Of a stretch of DNA of 64,000 nt, positions 36,490-48,250 are shown one piece after another. This DNA comes from Casuarius casuarius. Taxonomy: Eukaryota; Chordata; Aves; Casuariiformes; Casuariidae. The position numbers were made by a program, and so were the translations under genes. Numbering within the stretch: the first letter of the stretch is position 1; the number at the start of each line of letters is the position of its first letter. The notes beneath the pieces were generated by a model. The model did not search any database. It was not told the DNA's origin and was given only the letters and a program-made list of their open reading frames with translations. The stretch covers positions 2,042,793-2,106,792 of the forward strand of contig PTFA01000082.1 of assembly GCA_003342895.1 (NCBI GenBank), given 5' to 3'.

Positions 36490-36760
36490 TTGTTATTGCT
36501 TTAAATACTCACTGTTTGTGTTAAGCACAGCAAGAAGTCTAGTAAACTGAAATGGTGACATTTAAAAAATGAAGCCTCTCAAGTAGATGTTTAATCTTTC
36601 TAATAAGGAAGTTATCTGCTAAATACCAAGTTTAACAGTTATGTAATAAGTCCATATCAAAACACAGATAATGACTGGTAGCCTATGGTTTAGCAATTGG
36701 TATTTAATTAACCTATAAAGGCTTTCCTGCTTAATCCAAATTACACTTCTAGCCCAAAGA
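36490..36760. promoter_or_regulatory. AT-rich homeodomain-motif cluster
   Basis: Sharp switch from GC-rich to AT-rich sequence, with many TAAT/ATTA/TTAA words ('tttaatctttctaataagg', 'ttatgtaataag', 'ggtatttaattaacc', 'ttaatccaaattac'). Low repeat content and motif density resemble conserved developmental enhancers. This is pattern-based inference; no conservation can be shown from one sequence. Confidence 0.25.
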
Positions 36761-39700
36761 CTGTTTAAAGTACAGTGCTGGAAGTAAGGTCAGTAAAATA
36801 GTTGCTTAGAGTGCAGTGGCAGTGGTGGACAGAAGAAAAAATTAGCTGAGGCTATGTGCATGGAGGGTTGGCTGCACATGCAGAGGGGTGGCCACGCACA
36901 CATCCTCCAAGTCAGGACAGGGCATCTCTTCCTAGCTCTGCGCTGTCCTTCTTCAAAATATCCTCTTCTCCCCACACGGCTGCTCCAGTGTAGTTGTATT
37001 TGCTCTGTCCCTTCTTGATAACTCCTCTGAAGTCCTCCGTGGTGGCTTTATCCCTTCATTTTAGTTTGATTACAAAACATGCTGAAGGGCCATTTGCACT
37101 GTAGAGTAGGTAAGGAGACATCCTACATTAAGCAACGCTCTGGGTATTTGTCAGCTTTAAAGAGTTAGATGCATATCCCCAAGCCCCAAAGCAGGTCCCA
37201 GCTTTGTCACACTGTGGGACACCTATCACTAGTGAGTTTTTTTAAAGGACGAACTCGCATTTGAAAGACTGGAAGGAGGCCTTAATCCTGGACTGGGATT
37301 TTGGGGATGCCAGGACACGTGGTTTCAAAATAGTGCAAAAGAAAACAGTGTTAGTCAGGGAAAATGAAAGCCTTACCCAGCATGCAGGGAATGGGCGAAG
37401 GAGAACCAGACAACAGAGACAAAGCATGGGAGGTGTCTGAGCAATCATGTAGGTGAAGTAAGGGATACAAGGAAAAGCTTGAACATTTCCTGCACCTCCA
37501 GGTGAATAAAAGAGGACAGACATAGGATACCACACTGAGGAATAATGAAAACCTGTTATAGAGATTACTTAGTGTGATAGGAAACCTGCCACAATTGTAC
37601 ACTATCATAGAAATGAAAAAGATCCACTCTCTTTCTACTGCAAACACTGCTGGGGGACCAGGTGGCTGGGGGAAAAGGTGCATAGTGTGGAAAGGGCGAC
37701 ACATCCTCCTGGGCTCCTGCGATTGACACTTGTGTGCTCTGCTGAGTAGGCTGGGGGTGTCCCATCTGACATCCCCCGCTCCCTCTTTGGGAAGCGCAGC
37801 CTCCCTGGGAGGGAGATGCTTCTCTCAGGCAGGCTTTCGCACTTTGCTCCTGGTGTATTTTGGCACGTTTCAGGGCTCAGTGAAGTGCTTTTGAAGCCTT
37901 TTCTTTTCTGCAGCCAAAATCCCTCTGTGTTGCAGTGTACGTTTCTGCAGTGGGGAGTCAAGTGGAGACATGATGGATTTGCAAATCCAACCTTCAGCTA
38001 AAAGGAAGTAATGTGGAACAAATTCTTCCTGCAAAGAATTCCTTCGATTTCAAGGGATTTCCAATCAACCACCAAATTCGCTAGTGTGGTGTAACCCCCC
38101 TGAAATCAGCAAAATGATGCTGTGTTCAACCAGCTGCTGAAACCTGAAGTGGAAGAGCGGTGCTGTGAGAAGGGCTTCAAAATGAGCCGGTAAGGGGCAG
38201 GTATATTGGCATGTCAGAAGGTGCTGTAAAAGACCCAATTCCTATTTTCAAGTCAATGCTGTCATCAAAATCTCCTCGCTCACTGATTCATTACTGTGTG
38301 ACATGCTAACAGCAGGCTGCTGCTATACGCCTCTTTCCACAGTGTTAAACAAAAAACTGGTTTTACAGTTTAAATAAAAGCTCTTTATCTGTTGCTTTGC
38401 ACTGGTAGGATGTGTGATTTTTAGGACTTTACGAGTGGCAGGGATGAATTGTGCAGGAAATGATAGTAACTGTTTTTCAGGCAGCAGCAGTCCTCCTTTG
38501 CCCTCTTTGTGAATGCTCAGTGATTCCTTACAGTGAAGTTGTACTGAGAGTCTTGCAGAAGAGCNCAAGTAGACATGGTAACCAGCTTTCCTATTCTCAG
38601 AAGACCAAAACACAATCCCTGCCTGGCTGTGGCACTGAAAATAGCAGAATAGCACTTTTATCAGGAGCCCCCAGCTTCTCAAAACTCTGTATATGCTGTG
38701 CTTGAGAGATTCCTAAAAGTAGAGAAACTTTATTTGCAATCACTGGATTGGAAAAGCAGATGTTTTCCTTCCTTCCTCTCTCTGATGTCTAGTCCTTGTC
38801 AGTTTAGTTAACATCCTGTGTCCATGTGAGACAGTAAATGTAGTCACTTGGGGAACTGCCAAGGGTAATGGGAGCGTGCAGCTTCTGCTGCCGTTTTTTC
38901 CAGCCCTTGCATCTCTTACTGAAGAGTGGAAAATGCATCAAAATTTGTACATTGAAGGGTATAACGACAGAGGCTGGGCCAGTGGGAAGTTCAGTTTGCA
39001 TGGCAACTCTGACTGTGAACCTGAGGGAATGGCTGAACAGGAGGGAAGAATGAGAACTGGAAAATACAGCCAGGAGATGAACAGGGTGACTTACCTCCTT
39101 TCCAGCTTTCGGAAGCTGTCTTGCAGGCTCCACCTTTGCCTTGTGCCAAATAAAAAGCACATGAGTGCTGAGATCTCACTTCCTAAGGAACCAGGCCTCT
39201 ACATAGCCATGTTGCAGGATACTGTATCCTTCTAGAAAATATTTGGGAGTACTGTCCAAATTCAGCTACTTCAAAGTTGAAAGTGAGTGTCAGCTGGTGT
39301 GTGGCACATTAGAGTATTTTGGGACAGGCAGAGTATCATGAGCTCCTTAGAGTTTTATCTGCTTTGTTTAGGTCAATTTCATCTCTTAATTACAATGTTT
39401 CCTCTTGCATGTCTGCAAGAGGAGAAACTGATTCAAAAGCAGAAAAACAATGCTGTCCTGGACAGCAATATGCCTGATGGAGATGCTGGGAACCAAGACG
39501 ATAAATCCCTGTTCTAACTGATATGACTCTCCCTGTCCAGAAAAGATTAGCCTCTTTCCATGCAGCATCTAGCATAAAGAAGAAGCCGTAGTCCACGGAA
39601 TACTTTAAATCTAAATTTTATGAATTATACTCCCTTGCACAGCTGCATTTTGTCTTTTGTGGTAACAGTTGCACAGAAAAGACCTGGTTTGTACAGTCAC

Positions 39701-41334
39701 TGGTACAGAAGAGCCTTCAGGACCAATATTCATGTCCCACGTTGCTAGGCGTTACATGTAGACCTGTAGTAACAATAAACATTATTATCTCAATGTCTTN
39801 TCTCAAAATGCAAAATACTTAGCAAAACAGCAAAGTCAGTGTTGCAGTTGCACTGATGGTGAATGGTGGCGGTAGTGCCCCCCCATCCTTCTGAGGTGTA
39901 TTGGAGGTGTACCGGAGTTTTTGAAGCTTTCGGACTTTTGGCCTTCCCTGTGCTCCCCAGTGCTAGGGCTTGCTGTGCAGTATGGACACCGGGACCTGAT
40001 GTTCGTGGGCACCAGTAGCTATCCCGTGTCTTGGCAAAGGTGAGCACCAAGACTAGGATGCTAACGCCAGGCCCAGTGCATAGGGGATCTTGTGGCAAGT
40101 GGTACAAGCAGCATGTTGGAGGTGGGTACTTTTGAAAAAATGATTGCGCTCTGGTGTTCTTGGCTTCTCCTTTAAAAGTGAATGGGTTGTCTTCTGCAAA
40201 CTTTTGAAGCAGTTGTGACACTGGTCTAAACACCATGTGTGTTAAGAGGAATATATAGATATTCATAAAATATGCCAGGGCTTGTACATCTGCAGATGGG
40301 GATGTAGGAGAAACGTCATAGCTACTTACACTGAAAGATGAGTTGAGCTACTTTCTGTGTGACCATAGTATGGTGATGGGAATCAGGGAGGGAAAGGTGG
40401 AAGCAGGAGATAGATGTCATGTCTTTTTAGGGTTCCTCCCCATCAAGACACAGCTTAATTCAACTAATGGCAGTAATTAGGGTTGATAATTAAGTATGAA
40501 TTTCAGATTTCCATTACACTTAACCTCAGAGAGTTGATATTTTTGTACCTACAGTAACCTCTCCTATATGTGCCTAGAATTTTTTTTTGTCTTCTGTTTT
40601 TTAGGTTATTTTTTTATTTCCACTTCCAAATCCAAGACAAAATTTGACATTCTCCATTCATAGGAAATGGGACGTCATTGTGGAAATAGCTCCCTTGCTA
40701 CCTCCTCTATCTCTGGGCTGATAAAGAGGGGGGATGTTTTGGGAGCCTGGCCAAGAGTGGCCATCTCATGGCTTACAGAATTACTGTTAATAGTTTCTGT
40801 TCTTAAGGTGGAGGCCAAAGGTGACATAAAAATGCCAACTAGTTTGTTGATACCGATGCTAGAATTAGAAGCAATTCAGGGGGCTAACTTGGTTAATTCT
40901 GAAAACACATCTAAGAAGAAAGTTTCATAGTCCCTGCTTTCTGGGGGACAGATTAGCCAAGGCTGCTAAAGCAGACTTTAGATTTTGATTTGAGAATTTA
41001 TGCCAGTTAATCATTTGCTCAGGTGGCTAGTTCCTTACCTGAATGAGCTTTAATGCACTCGGAGCTGAACTGCAATGCAGTCAGGACTCTGCCTCTCTTT
41101 TGTCGTCTGCCCCTAGCCCTGACCAATTCATATCAGCCATGTCCAGTGAGAAGCATAAATACATTGTTAGCAAATATAGATGGATGTCTGCTTGGTGACT
41201 GTATCTGTCGTTCTCCCAGGATATTACCCAGCTTCCAGCAACCTGCAGCTTAGGAATTTCCTGAGCTTAAAGTTAGATCCACACCTTCACATTTATCTTT
41301 GATTTGTAGCTCTTTCTTATTAATTTTTGTAATT
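36761..41334. other. Unique sequence, no gene seen
   Basis: Open frames up to 158 codons occur (minus strand 39790-40266, containing an ambiguous base) without any recognisable domain. 40.44-40.56 kb is AT-rich with TAATTA-like words. No repeat was identified apart from short homopolymers near 40.58-40.62 kb. Confidence 0.5.
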
Positions 41335-41660
41335 AGCTCCTGAATCTACTTAGACTTTTAGTCTCTGCAATATCCAATGGCAATGAGTTCCACAGTTTAT
41401 CTCTGTGCTGTGTGAAAATGTACTTCCTTTTGCTCTTTTTTACCCTGCAGTCTGATTTCTGTGATAACCCTGATTTCTGCATTGCAAAGAACAGTGAGTA
41501 ATATTCCCTGCTGTCTTTCTAAAAAGCACTTCTCATAATCATTCTTGACATCTTTCAAGATTTTCCTCAATCAAGCCTCTCCTTTTTCAAACTGAGGAAC
41601 GCTGCATTGTTTAATATTTTCTTATATGCCAGATATATACCTTTGACGATCGTTCCATAT
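41335..41660 (-). mobile_element. Old CR1 LINE 3' fragment, antisense
   Basis: Plus-strand reading gives 'caatggcaatgagttccaca'-'gtttatctctgtgctgtgtg'-'aaaatgtacttccttttgct', the familiar reverse-complement CR1 block ('ggcaatgagttccacagttt ... tgtgaaaaagtacttccttt'). It is followed by 'gatttctgtgataaccctga', 'agcacttctcataatcattc'-'ttgacatcttt' and 'gcctctcctttttcaaactg'-'aggaacgctg'. Highly diverged, 5'-truncated, with no surviving frame. Confidence 0.72.
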
Positions 41661-44600
41661 TTAGTGAAAAATCCAGGTACCATCAAGAATTGATAAATTG
41701 CCCAAACAGACTGATAGGAGCATTTTGTTTTCTGACCTTATCCCACAGGTGCCACATTCAAGGCAGAAGGAGATGCCATGTGAAACATAGCTGAAATTTC
41801 TCTGGAAAATGACCGCCTTAGTGTAGTACGATATACTGCACTTTTTAGAAAGCGCAGTTTTCACTACCAATTCCATAGCATAGATATCTGAGCAACTGTC
41901 CTAAAATTACGAGGCAAGTTAAATGTTTCTGAGCACTGTCCTTTTAGTGCTCAGAAGCACCTGAGATGAGAATCAGTGTTTTTAAAGTGTTTCATATGAT
42001 ATATGCTTATGTGAACAAATTATACATGATATACCTACAAATACCCATAGCCATGTATTTTTAATGTAATTCAGATGCTGATGTCAGTAACCAACAACAC
42101 AGGACAACATGAGTGCTTTGGGTCTTAGACCCAGATGTGGCTGTGACAGCACCTGTATCGACTCCATTGGCAGCACTGACAGTCCCAACACAACTACTGT
42201 CATTGCACAGCTCTCAGTGGGGTTAAACAAGTCTCATTTTCCTGCACCGGGTCGGGGGCAGCAGCCTGAACAAGATGCAGAGACTGTTTTCTGCTGCAAC
42301 AGAAAGTTACCTCAGAAGTTCAAGGGAAAGTATGTGTGAAATTGTTAATATTTTACTCCCTTTGTTCTCCGAAAAGCAGAGGAAAAGGACACAGCTTGTT
42401 GTTATTTACAGAAGCACGAGTGTGGTCTTTTTGTTTTGGACTTTTTCTCTTCTTACATTAGAATTTGCAACATAGGAAGGGTCAGAAATAGGGACATCCC
42501 AGTTGGGTACCTGAGCCAAAGGGGCGAAAAACAGCAATGACTGGGAAGTTTTGGCAGACAGTGATATGGGGAATTCATCTAAATTGTAACTCAGTGAACA
42601 GGTTTCTCTGCATAACTGATTGTTTCATAGAGTCACTGCAGCGGTTTCATTCCACTAGCTTCATTTCACTTTGTTAGTAAGGATCTGCTGGTCTTTCTTC
42701 CAAAGACTTTGCAAAAATACCTTGAGAATGACATAATTAAGGTGGATAAGGACTCGAAGTACACTACAGTTATAGACTGCTTCTTTTTATTTGCATGTTA
42801 CTAAATATTTTATTTCAGTCTTAAAGTGTTCAGCTTTATATCTTAAACACTTGGATGATGCTGTTTGTACACACCACTTTCCAGAGGGGGACAGCACTCA
42901 ATGATTTTGCAAGGCATCAGTGGCTCATTAAAATTCTCAGCATTAAATGGGGGACTTCCCCATAATCAAATGAGTAGATAGAGGATACAGCTTTTTATTT
43001 TCAGGATTTTTTTCCACAGGCAGGTTGTTATTACTGCTGAGAAGAAGGGAGATACCATGCAAATCACAAAATCTGGATGATCACTATGATACAAAGAAGC
43101 AGGGAATACAATCGAGTGGAAAAAAGAAGTGGTAAGTCAAGTGACCAGGTCAAACTGCTTGCGAAATTACTTGTGTGTCCAGTATGACACATTGCATCCA
43201 CCCCAATTAATAAGGGTTTCTACATTTGAAAAATTCTTGATTCAGTCAGAATACANATGCAAGCATTTGAAGAAAGGTGGCCATTAAAGATTAGCAAAAG
43301 AGAGCAGGGAGGAATATATGTATATATTTTCCTTGTCAGTAAAGAATTTTCCAGTCATAAGAGTGCCTTGTGCCGCATGCTGATCTCACAGATGGTGCTG
43401 TAAATCAGGGCTAACTCTGAAAGTGTCAGTTGAATTATCTTTGTGTAAATGGGATCTGAACTGGTCCCTAGCTGTGAAAGACAGGGATTGCCTTGAGGCG
43501 TAAGCAGAGATAGGAAAACCAAACTTTTTTTTCCCCCTTGGATTCTGACTCACTTTGTGGCTTCGAGCATTTTGCATAATTCTTTTGCCTTGGTTTCCTT
43601 CCTGCAAGGTCAGCTGATAGTTCCAGAGGAACTCTTGAGCGGAGAACTTTGATTATGGAAATTGCTATAGAAAAGCTTGTTTGTTACCATTAAGGGTGGC
43701 AATATAAAATGTTCGAAAATTTTAGTTCAGCGAAGGGACTCAGAGGGAGAAAGGTACCACAGGCACACCAGAAGCTGTTTTTTAAAGTAGTAGATATTAA
43801 TTCATATAATGGAGAGGTGTGTAGAAAGAGAACATTTAACTTTGAGGCAAAGATACCACCCAAGAGTGAAGCAAAGAATACGATCCTGTGACTACATGGG
43901 TCAGACTTCAAAACCTACTGCAAGTCCCTTGTGACTTGCATGTGAATTTAATTCCAGGCAGTAGCGAACACAAGCCCTTCTTCTTTGATGTCTGTTTGCC
44001 ATAGGTGAAATTTGTGGGTGTCCTGCAATATTGCTGTAGATGTGTAGAATTTAGAAGTCTTCTCTCCTAAGGAGAGACTGAGGGCATACACAGCCCATCC
44101 CACTCTTTCCCTCTCCCTCATTCCCCTTCCAAAAGACACACTCTCTTTTTGATTAAAGACTGTGGGAAGTGGGATCCAACCATCAATCTCCTGTACTGGT
44201 TGTCAGTACAGTGACAGGAAGAAGGATTTGTTAAATTATGTGGGCACGTTACCACAATAATCTTATCTGAGTTTGCAGAAGAGAGCTGCTCACGTACAAA
44301 ATCCTACCCTCCCAGTTGAAGTACCTACCTGTGTACTTGACAGCGCCTGATTTGCTGCCAGAAGGGAACAAGCTGGCAACTTAGTAGCAGTGGTAGATCA
44401 AAGCCAGAGAGTGATGTTTTCCTAATGTTTCAGATAAATACTCAAGGAGTAAGTAAAGAAAAATGCAGCCTCTGAATTTGCACAGTTTCTGGAAAGAAAA
44501 TGCAAAAATCTGCTCGCCATCCTTCAGCTTTCTAATAGAGGACCCTGGGATGTGACAACATCACGAAATTCCTGGCCTTTACTATAACACTGGACACCTA

Positions 44601-44814
44601 GGATGGGATTAATTTTGCCTAAATGTTGTCATTTAAAAGCCAGATGTGTGGACTTTTTCCATAATGAGTGGAGGAAAAGGAGGTGATCTATCCAACCTCT
44701 ATCTCCCTTGGCTGTAGAGGGAGCCTAGTTAGACCAGAGACTAACTTACGGACAGCTAAAATTATTAAAGTGAATTGATTTTTTAGTGCTTCATACATTT
44801 TAGAAATTGCACAC
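41661..44814. other. Unique sequence, no gene seen
   Basis: No gene. A short inverted repeat (8-bp arms, 1-base spacer) at 44061-44077 is too small to interpret. Open frames of 60-76 codons have no motif. Confidence 0.5.
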
Positions 44815-44945
44815 TTTCCCTGCAATTGTATATAATAATCTCTGTTTTACAGGGAAAAGGAAAGTGAGGCTGAGATCAAGCCACTTTTCCAAAGACAGCA
44901 ACAGAGCTGAGATTACAATGTACATACATCTGACTCCAGCCCCCC
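44815..44945 (-). repeat. MIR SINE remnant, antisense
   Basis: 'tctctgttttacagggaaaa' plus 'ggaaagtgaggctgagatca'-'agccacttttcc' plus 'agacagcaacagagctgaga'-'ttacaatg' corresponds to reverse-complement MIR: 'tattttacagatgaggaaac'-'tgaggctcagagaggttaag', 'tgacttgcccaaggtcacac', 'gcagagctgggatttgaac'. Order and spacing agree. Confidence 0.68.
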
Positions 44946-46784
44946 TTCTTATTCTTTCAGATTATACTGCCTCCCAAAGACAATGAATAATTAGTCTGTG
45001 TGCAGAAAGCCATTTTCACTTCTCCTCATGGGCATAAAGGAGGGTCAAAAAATATGGCTTAGTGGACAAACACAGCCAGCTCCATCAGGCAGGTTCTGAG
45101 ATTTAAAGTTGCTCGTGGAACAACAAGGGCTCATTACCAAACTTGGCTAATTTCAAGTTCCTGAAGTTGGGCAGTGAGTTTCAGAAAATTGGGCTTGTGA
45201 AGAAATATGCAGTGATTTACCTGCCTTGCCTGACAACAGCATTGCATCGTTGCTGTTGTTCTCTTTGCAGAGCATATGGAAGCTGAGTGCTCCCTGGCTA
45301 GTATCCAGACATTCAAAAGTTAAATTGATGGGAATTGCCATGAGGGTTCTAGCTAATGGGAAACATAAAGAATGAAGCCTGTTTTATTTTTGCTTGTTTC
45401 TTTTCTTATGAGAGTTTTGTTCATAGAACAAACCTAGATACAACTGCATACAACATATTTCTTCTGCATTTCCCCCCCGGGGATGACTTACGCCAAGCTG
45501 TGATCTGCTTTGCTGTTCCAGCCCATTGGGCTCATCAGTTTATTCAACTGACTTTTTAAATGGACTCATTTTTCCTGACTTTGGAAAAAGTGGCAAGAAT
45601 CTAATTGCACTTGCGGGTATGGGGTGTAACGTCAAGGCTATGGGAAGGAGGGAGGGGAGAGAGGGAAAGCCAGCAGTCGTCTCCATTTTTCAGGGGAGGG
45701 CACTGCTTCTGAGAAAGGGAAGAGCTCAGTGGACAAATCTGTTGGGGTGGCTTGGTGTATTTGCACATCAATCACCTGTATATAGGATACATTTTAGATG
45801 ACATAGCTGGCATCTGCACAATACAGTGCAGGATGCTTAGTGGTTTCTTATCCACAGGGACAGATATTACAGAGAAGTTTAGATATGCACCTGTAGTTAG
45901 ATCAAATATTTGAGGACCTATCTTCTTCAAGCCGTTAGAGCTTGGGGTCCCTTTTCAAGGAGTGCTGTATATGCACTCTCTGGACCAAACTGTAGATTAA
46001 TAGCTCCACAGATGGAGAAATATTTTTTTTTCTAAATCGCAGTTCTGTTTCATTTTTATGTTGCTTGCTAGATTAAGTTTTACTGCTCTCTGAGGTTTTT
46101 TTTTTTCTGTTATGCAAAGTGAGATCAAGAATTTTTACTGTTGTACAGTTTGGAAAGTTTTTTTTTTCTTTTTCCCCGTAAGCAAAACTCAGAAAATCAA
46201 AGGTGATTCATCTTTAACAGCAAGTGATTTAAACCAAACAATGCCTTTTGATTTATGATAATGGAAGAGATTGCAGAGTAGTGGTGGGGTCAGATGAAAA
46301 CTCACAGTGCACAGATTTTTATGATAAGTATCATTATATTCATGCACTAAACTAATTCTGCACTATCAGTTTTATTTGTGGGCTTTGTTTATTTTAAAAG
46401 TTTTTATTTAGTGAATTTATTGGTAGGGTGTGATTGAGAGCCTTGGAAATAGGAGCCTGCTATTCAGAGGATAGATATAAAATTTCCCCATGGTGCCCTG
46501 CCAGTATGCCTCAGCTCTTTGGGACTACGACAGAAGAGTGAAAGAACAATGACAGCAGCTTTCTGAGGTCACGCTAAAAGTCTAGCCTGTGTCCGACAGT
46601 GACCTATAACAGCTGCCTAGGGCAAGAATGTGCAACGAGAGGCAACACGTAGTGATACTTTCCCCCAGGTATTCCCCTAGTCACCAACAGTTTGCAGCTG
46701 AGAGACTTCCTGAACAGGAGGCCGTGTTTTGTGCTTACACGCCTGCAGCGAGCTTTTCCTTCCACGCCACTGCGCAGCTGCTTA
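44946..46784. other. Unique sequence with poly-T tracts
   Basis: Holds the G4-type motif at 45642-45665 and three poly-T runs of about 9-12 bases between 46.02 and 46.17 kb. No gene or larger repeat recognised. Confidence 0.5.
45642..45665 (+). promoter_or_regulatory. G-quadruplex-forming motif
   Basis: Four runs of G (45642-45644, 45650-45652, 45654-45657, 45663-45665) with loops of 5, 1 and 5 bases, in a purine-rich stretch (about 45640-45670). Potential quadruplex or triplex-prone tract; no gene context. Confidence 0.5.
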
Positions 46785-46960
46785 TGACCCTAGGCACACA
46801 GTTAGCACCACAACATCCCGTGGCAAAGAGTTCCACCTTTTAACTGCGTTTTTGCTGCCCCCAAGTTTTGGACTGGAAAGGAGACAAATAATGACACTCA
46901 TGTCCCTATCACTATGCAGCTCACTGGGAGGGACTTTTGGTCTTTGAATCTTTCATTCAG
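46785..46960 (-). mobile_element. Possible degenerate CR1 fragment, antisense
   Basis: 'catcccgtggcaaagagttc'-'caccttttaactgcg' resembles the antisense CR1 block 'atcctgtggcaatgagttcc'-'acagtttaactgtg', and 'ggagacaaataatgacactc' could follow it. The rest is unclear, so this is a tentative call. Confidence 0.35.
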
Positions 46961-47452
46961 CAATCCAATTTACCTTTTTACTGACCTCAGGCCAAGACTT
47001 AACATTTAGCATAGATAATGACCAACCCCAAACATTAAAAAATGGAGTCAGTCCTAGTTATAAGATTTTTTTTAATCACCTGCTTTTTCATTTTTAAGCT
47101 AAATAATGTGTTCTACTTCTCTTGTGGATTTATAACTGCTGGAAGTATTTTCTCTGTCATGCTTTTAATCTGTTTTATTTTATTTTTTCCCGGCACAATA
47201 AATTTAGGCAGCTTTCTGCTTGTTTAAGTTTAGTTTTTATGAATCTGCTTGACTCCGGCAGCCAGGATTTTAATAAATAGGCCAAGTATGGTGATACAGA
47301 AGAGAAAACCATAAGAGCTGGCAGCACTGGGATGACTTCTTTTGTTTTATTTTGTTGTGTTTTCAGAACACTCTTTTAGGAAAGATCTGAAACATGCTGT
47401 ACTTCATATAGACTGTTCCAAAGAATCACAGTTGGCTTTTATGCTTAGTATA
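46961..47452. other. AT-rich unique sequence
   Basis: T-rich on the plus strand around 47.06-47.19 kb, giving a hydrophobic 61-codon open frame that is a composition effect. No gene or repeat recognised. Confidence 0.5.
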
Positions 47453-48250
47453 GAGAATCAGCAAAAAGTAGGTCTGGAGAGGACCTGTTAAGATGAGCTG
47501 GCTCATCCCCCTTTCTGAAATAGGATTCCTGTGTCATTTGTTTGTCTAACCTGGCCTTAAACATCCTCCAGTGACTGAGTTTCTGCAGCTTCTCTAGATA
47601 ATCTGTTTCAGTGCTTAACTATCCTTATCACTAGAAAGTTTTTCTAATGTCTAAACTAAGCTTCTCTTGCTGCAGTCTAAGCTCATTATTTCTTATCCTA
47701 CCCTCAGTGGAGATGAAGAACATTTATTTGCTTGTTCTTTGCAGCAGGCTTTTAGAAGAGTGTTATCATGTCCTCCCTCAGCCCTCTCCTCTCTAGACTA
47801 AACAACCACCATCCTTCACTCTCATCTCATAGGCCATGATTTCTAGACCTCTGAGTGTTCATGCTACTCTCTTTTCACTTGGCACATGTCCTTATTGAGG
47901 TAATGGCACCCAGAAAAGGACCCAGTATTCCTTCAGAGAGGAGACCATGACTGGATCTGATGCTGCAGGGCTGCCTCTCATTTATTGCTGATACAGCCTA
48001 CCTTTCATCCCACAACAACGTTTATCCTTCCTCTGCAGCAGCGTAGCATTGTTGGCCTGTGCCGTGACTGAAAGCTGTTGTACTCCTCTGCCCAGCCCCT
48101 TGATGCAGAGCTGCGGCCTCACCAGCTGTTCCCACCATGGGGCTGGGCATGGAGTTACTCCTGCCAAGGCCAACTCTTCGCCCGTATTCCGATTGAATTA
48201 CGCCTTTTTTTTTTCAGATGTGCCCCACATTTGGGCACACAGGTGTCTCC
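47453..48250 (-). mobile_element. CR1 LINE fragment, antisense, about 0.8 kb
   Basis: The longest CR1 piece. Plus-strand order: 'ggtctggagaggacctgtta', 'ctaacctggccttaaacatc'-'ctccagtga', 'tttctgcagcttctctagat'-'aatctgtttcagtgctta', 'ctagaaagtttttctaatgt', 'tcctccctcagccctctcct'-'ctctagactaaacaacc', 'gacccagtattccttcagag'-'aggagaccatgactgg' and 'ttgttggcctgtgccgtgac'. This runs from near the 3' end back into ORF2, matching the reverse complement of avian CR1. An A-rich-to-T-rich start rather than a clean octamer tail is seen. Frames are broken throughout. It is older than the 23.0 kb copy. Confidence 0.85.

Noticed and set aside
39790..40266. 158-codon minus-strand open frame
   Set aside because: No recognisable domain, contains an ambiguous base near its start region, and codon content is unremarkable.
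46020..46170. Three poly-T runs as antisense SINE/LINE poly-A tails
   Set aside because: No element body is recognisable next to them, and CR1, the main bird LINE, lacks a poly-A tail.
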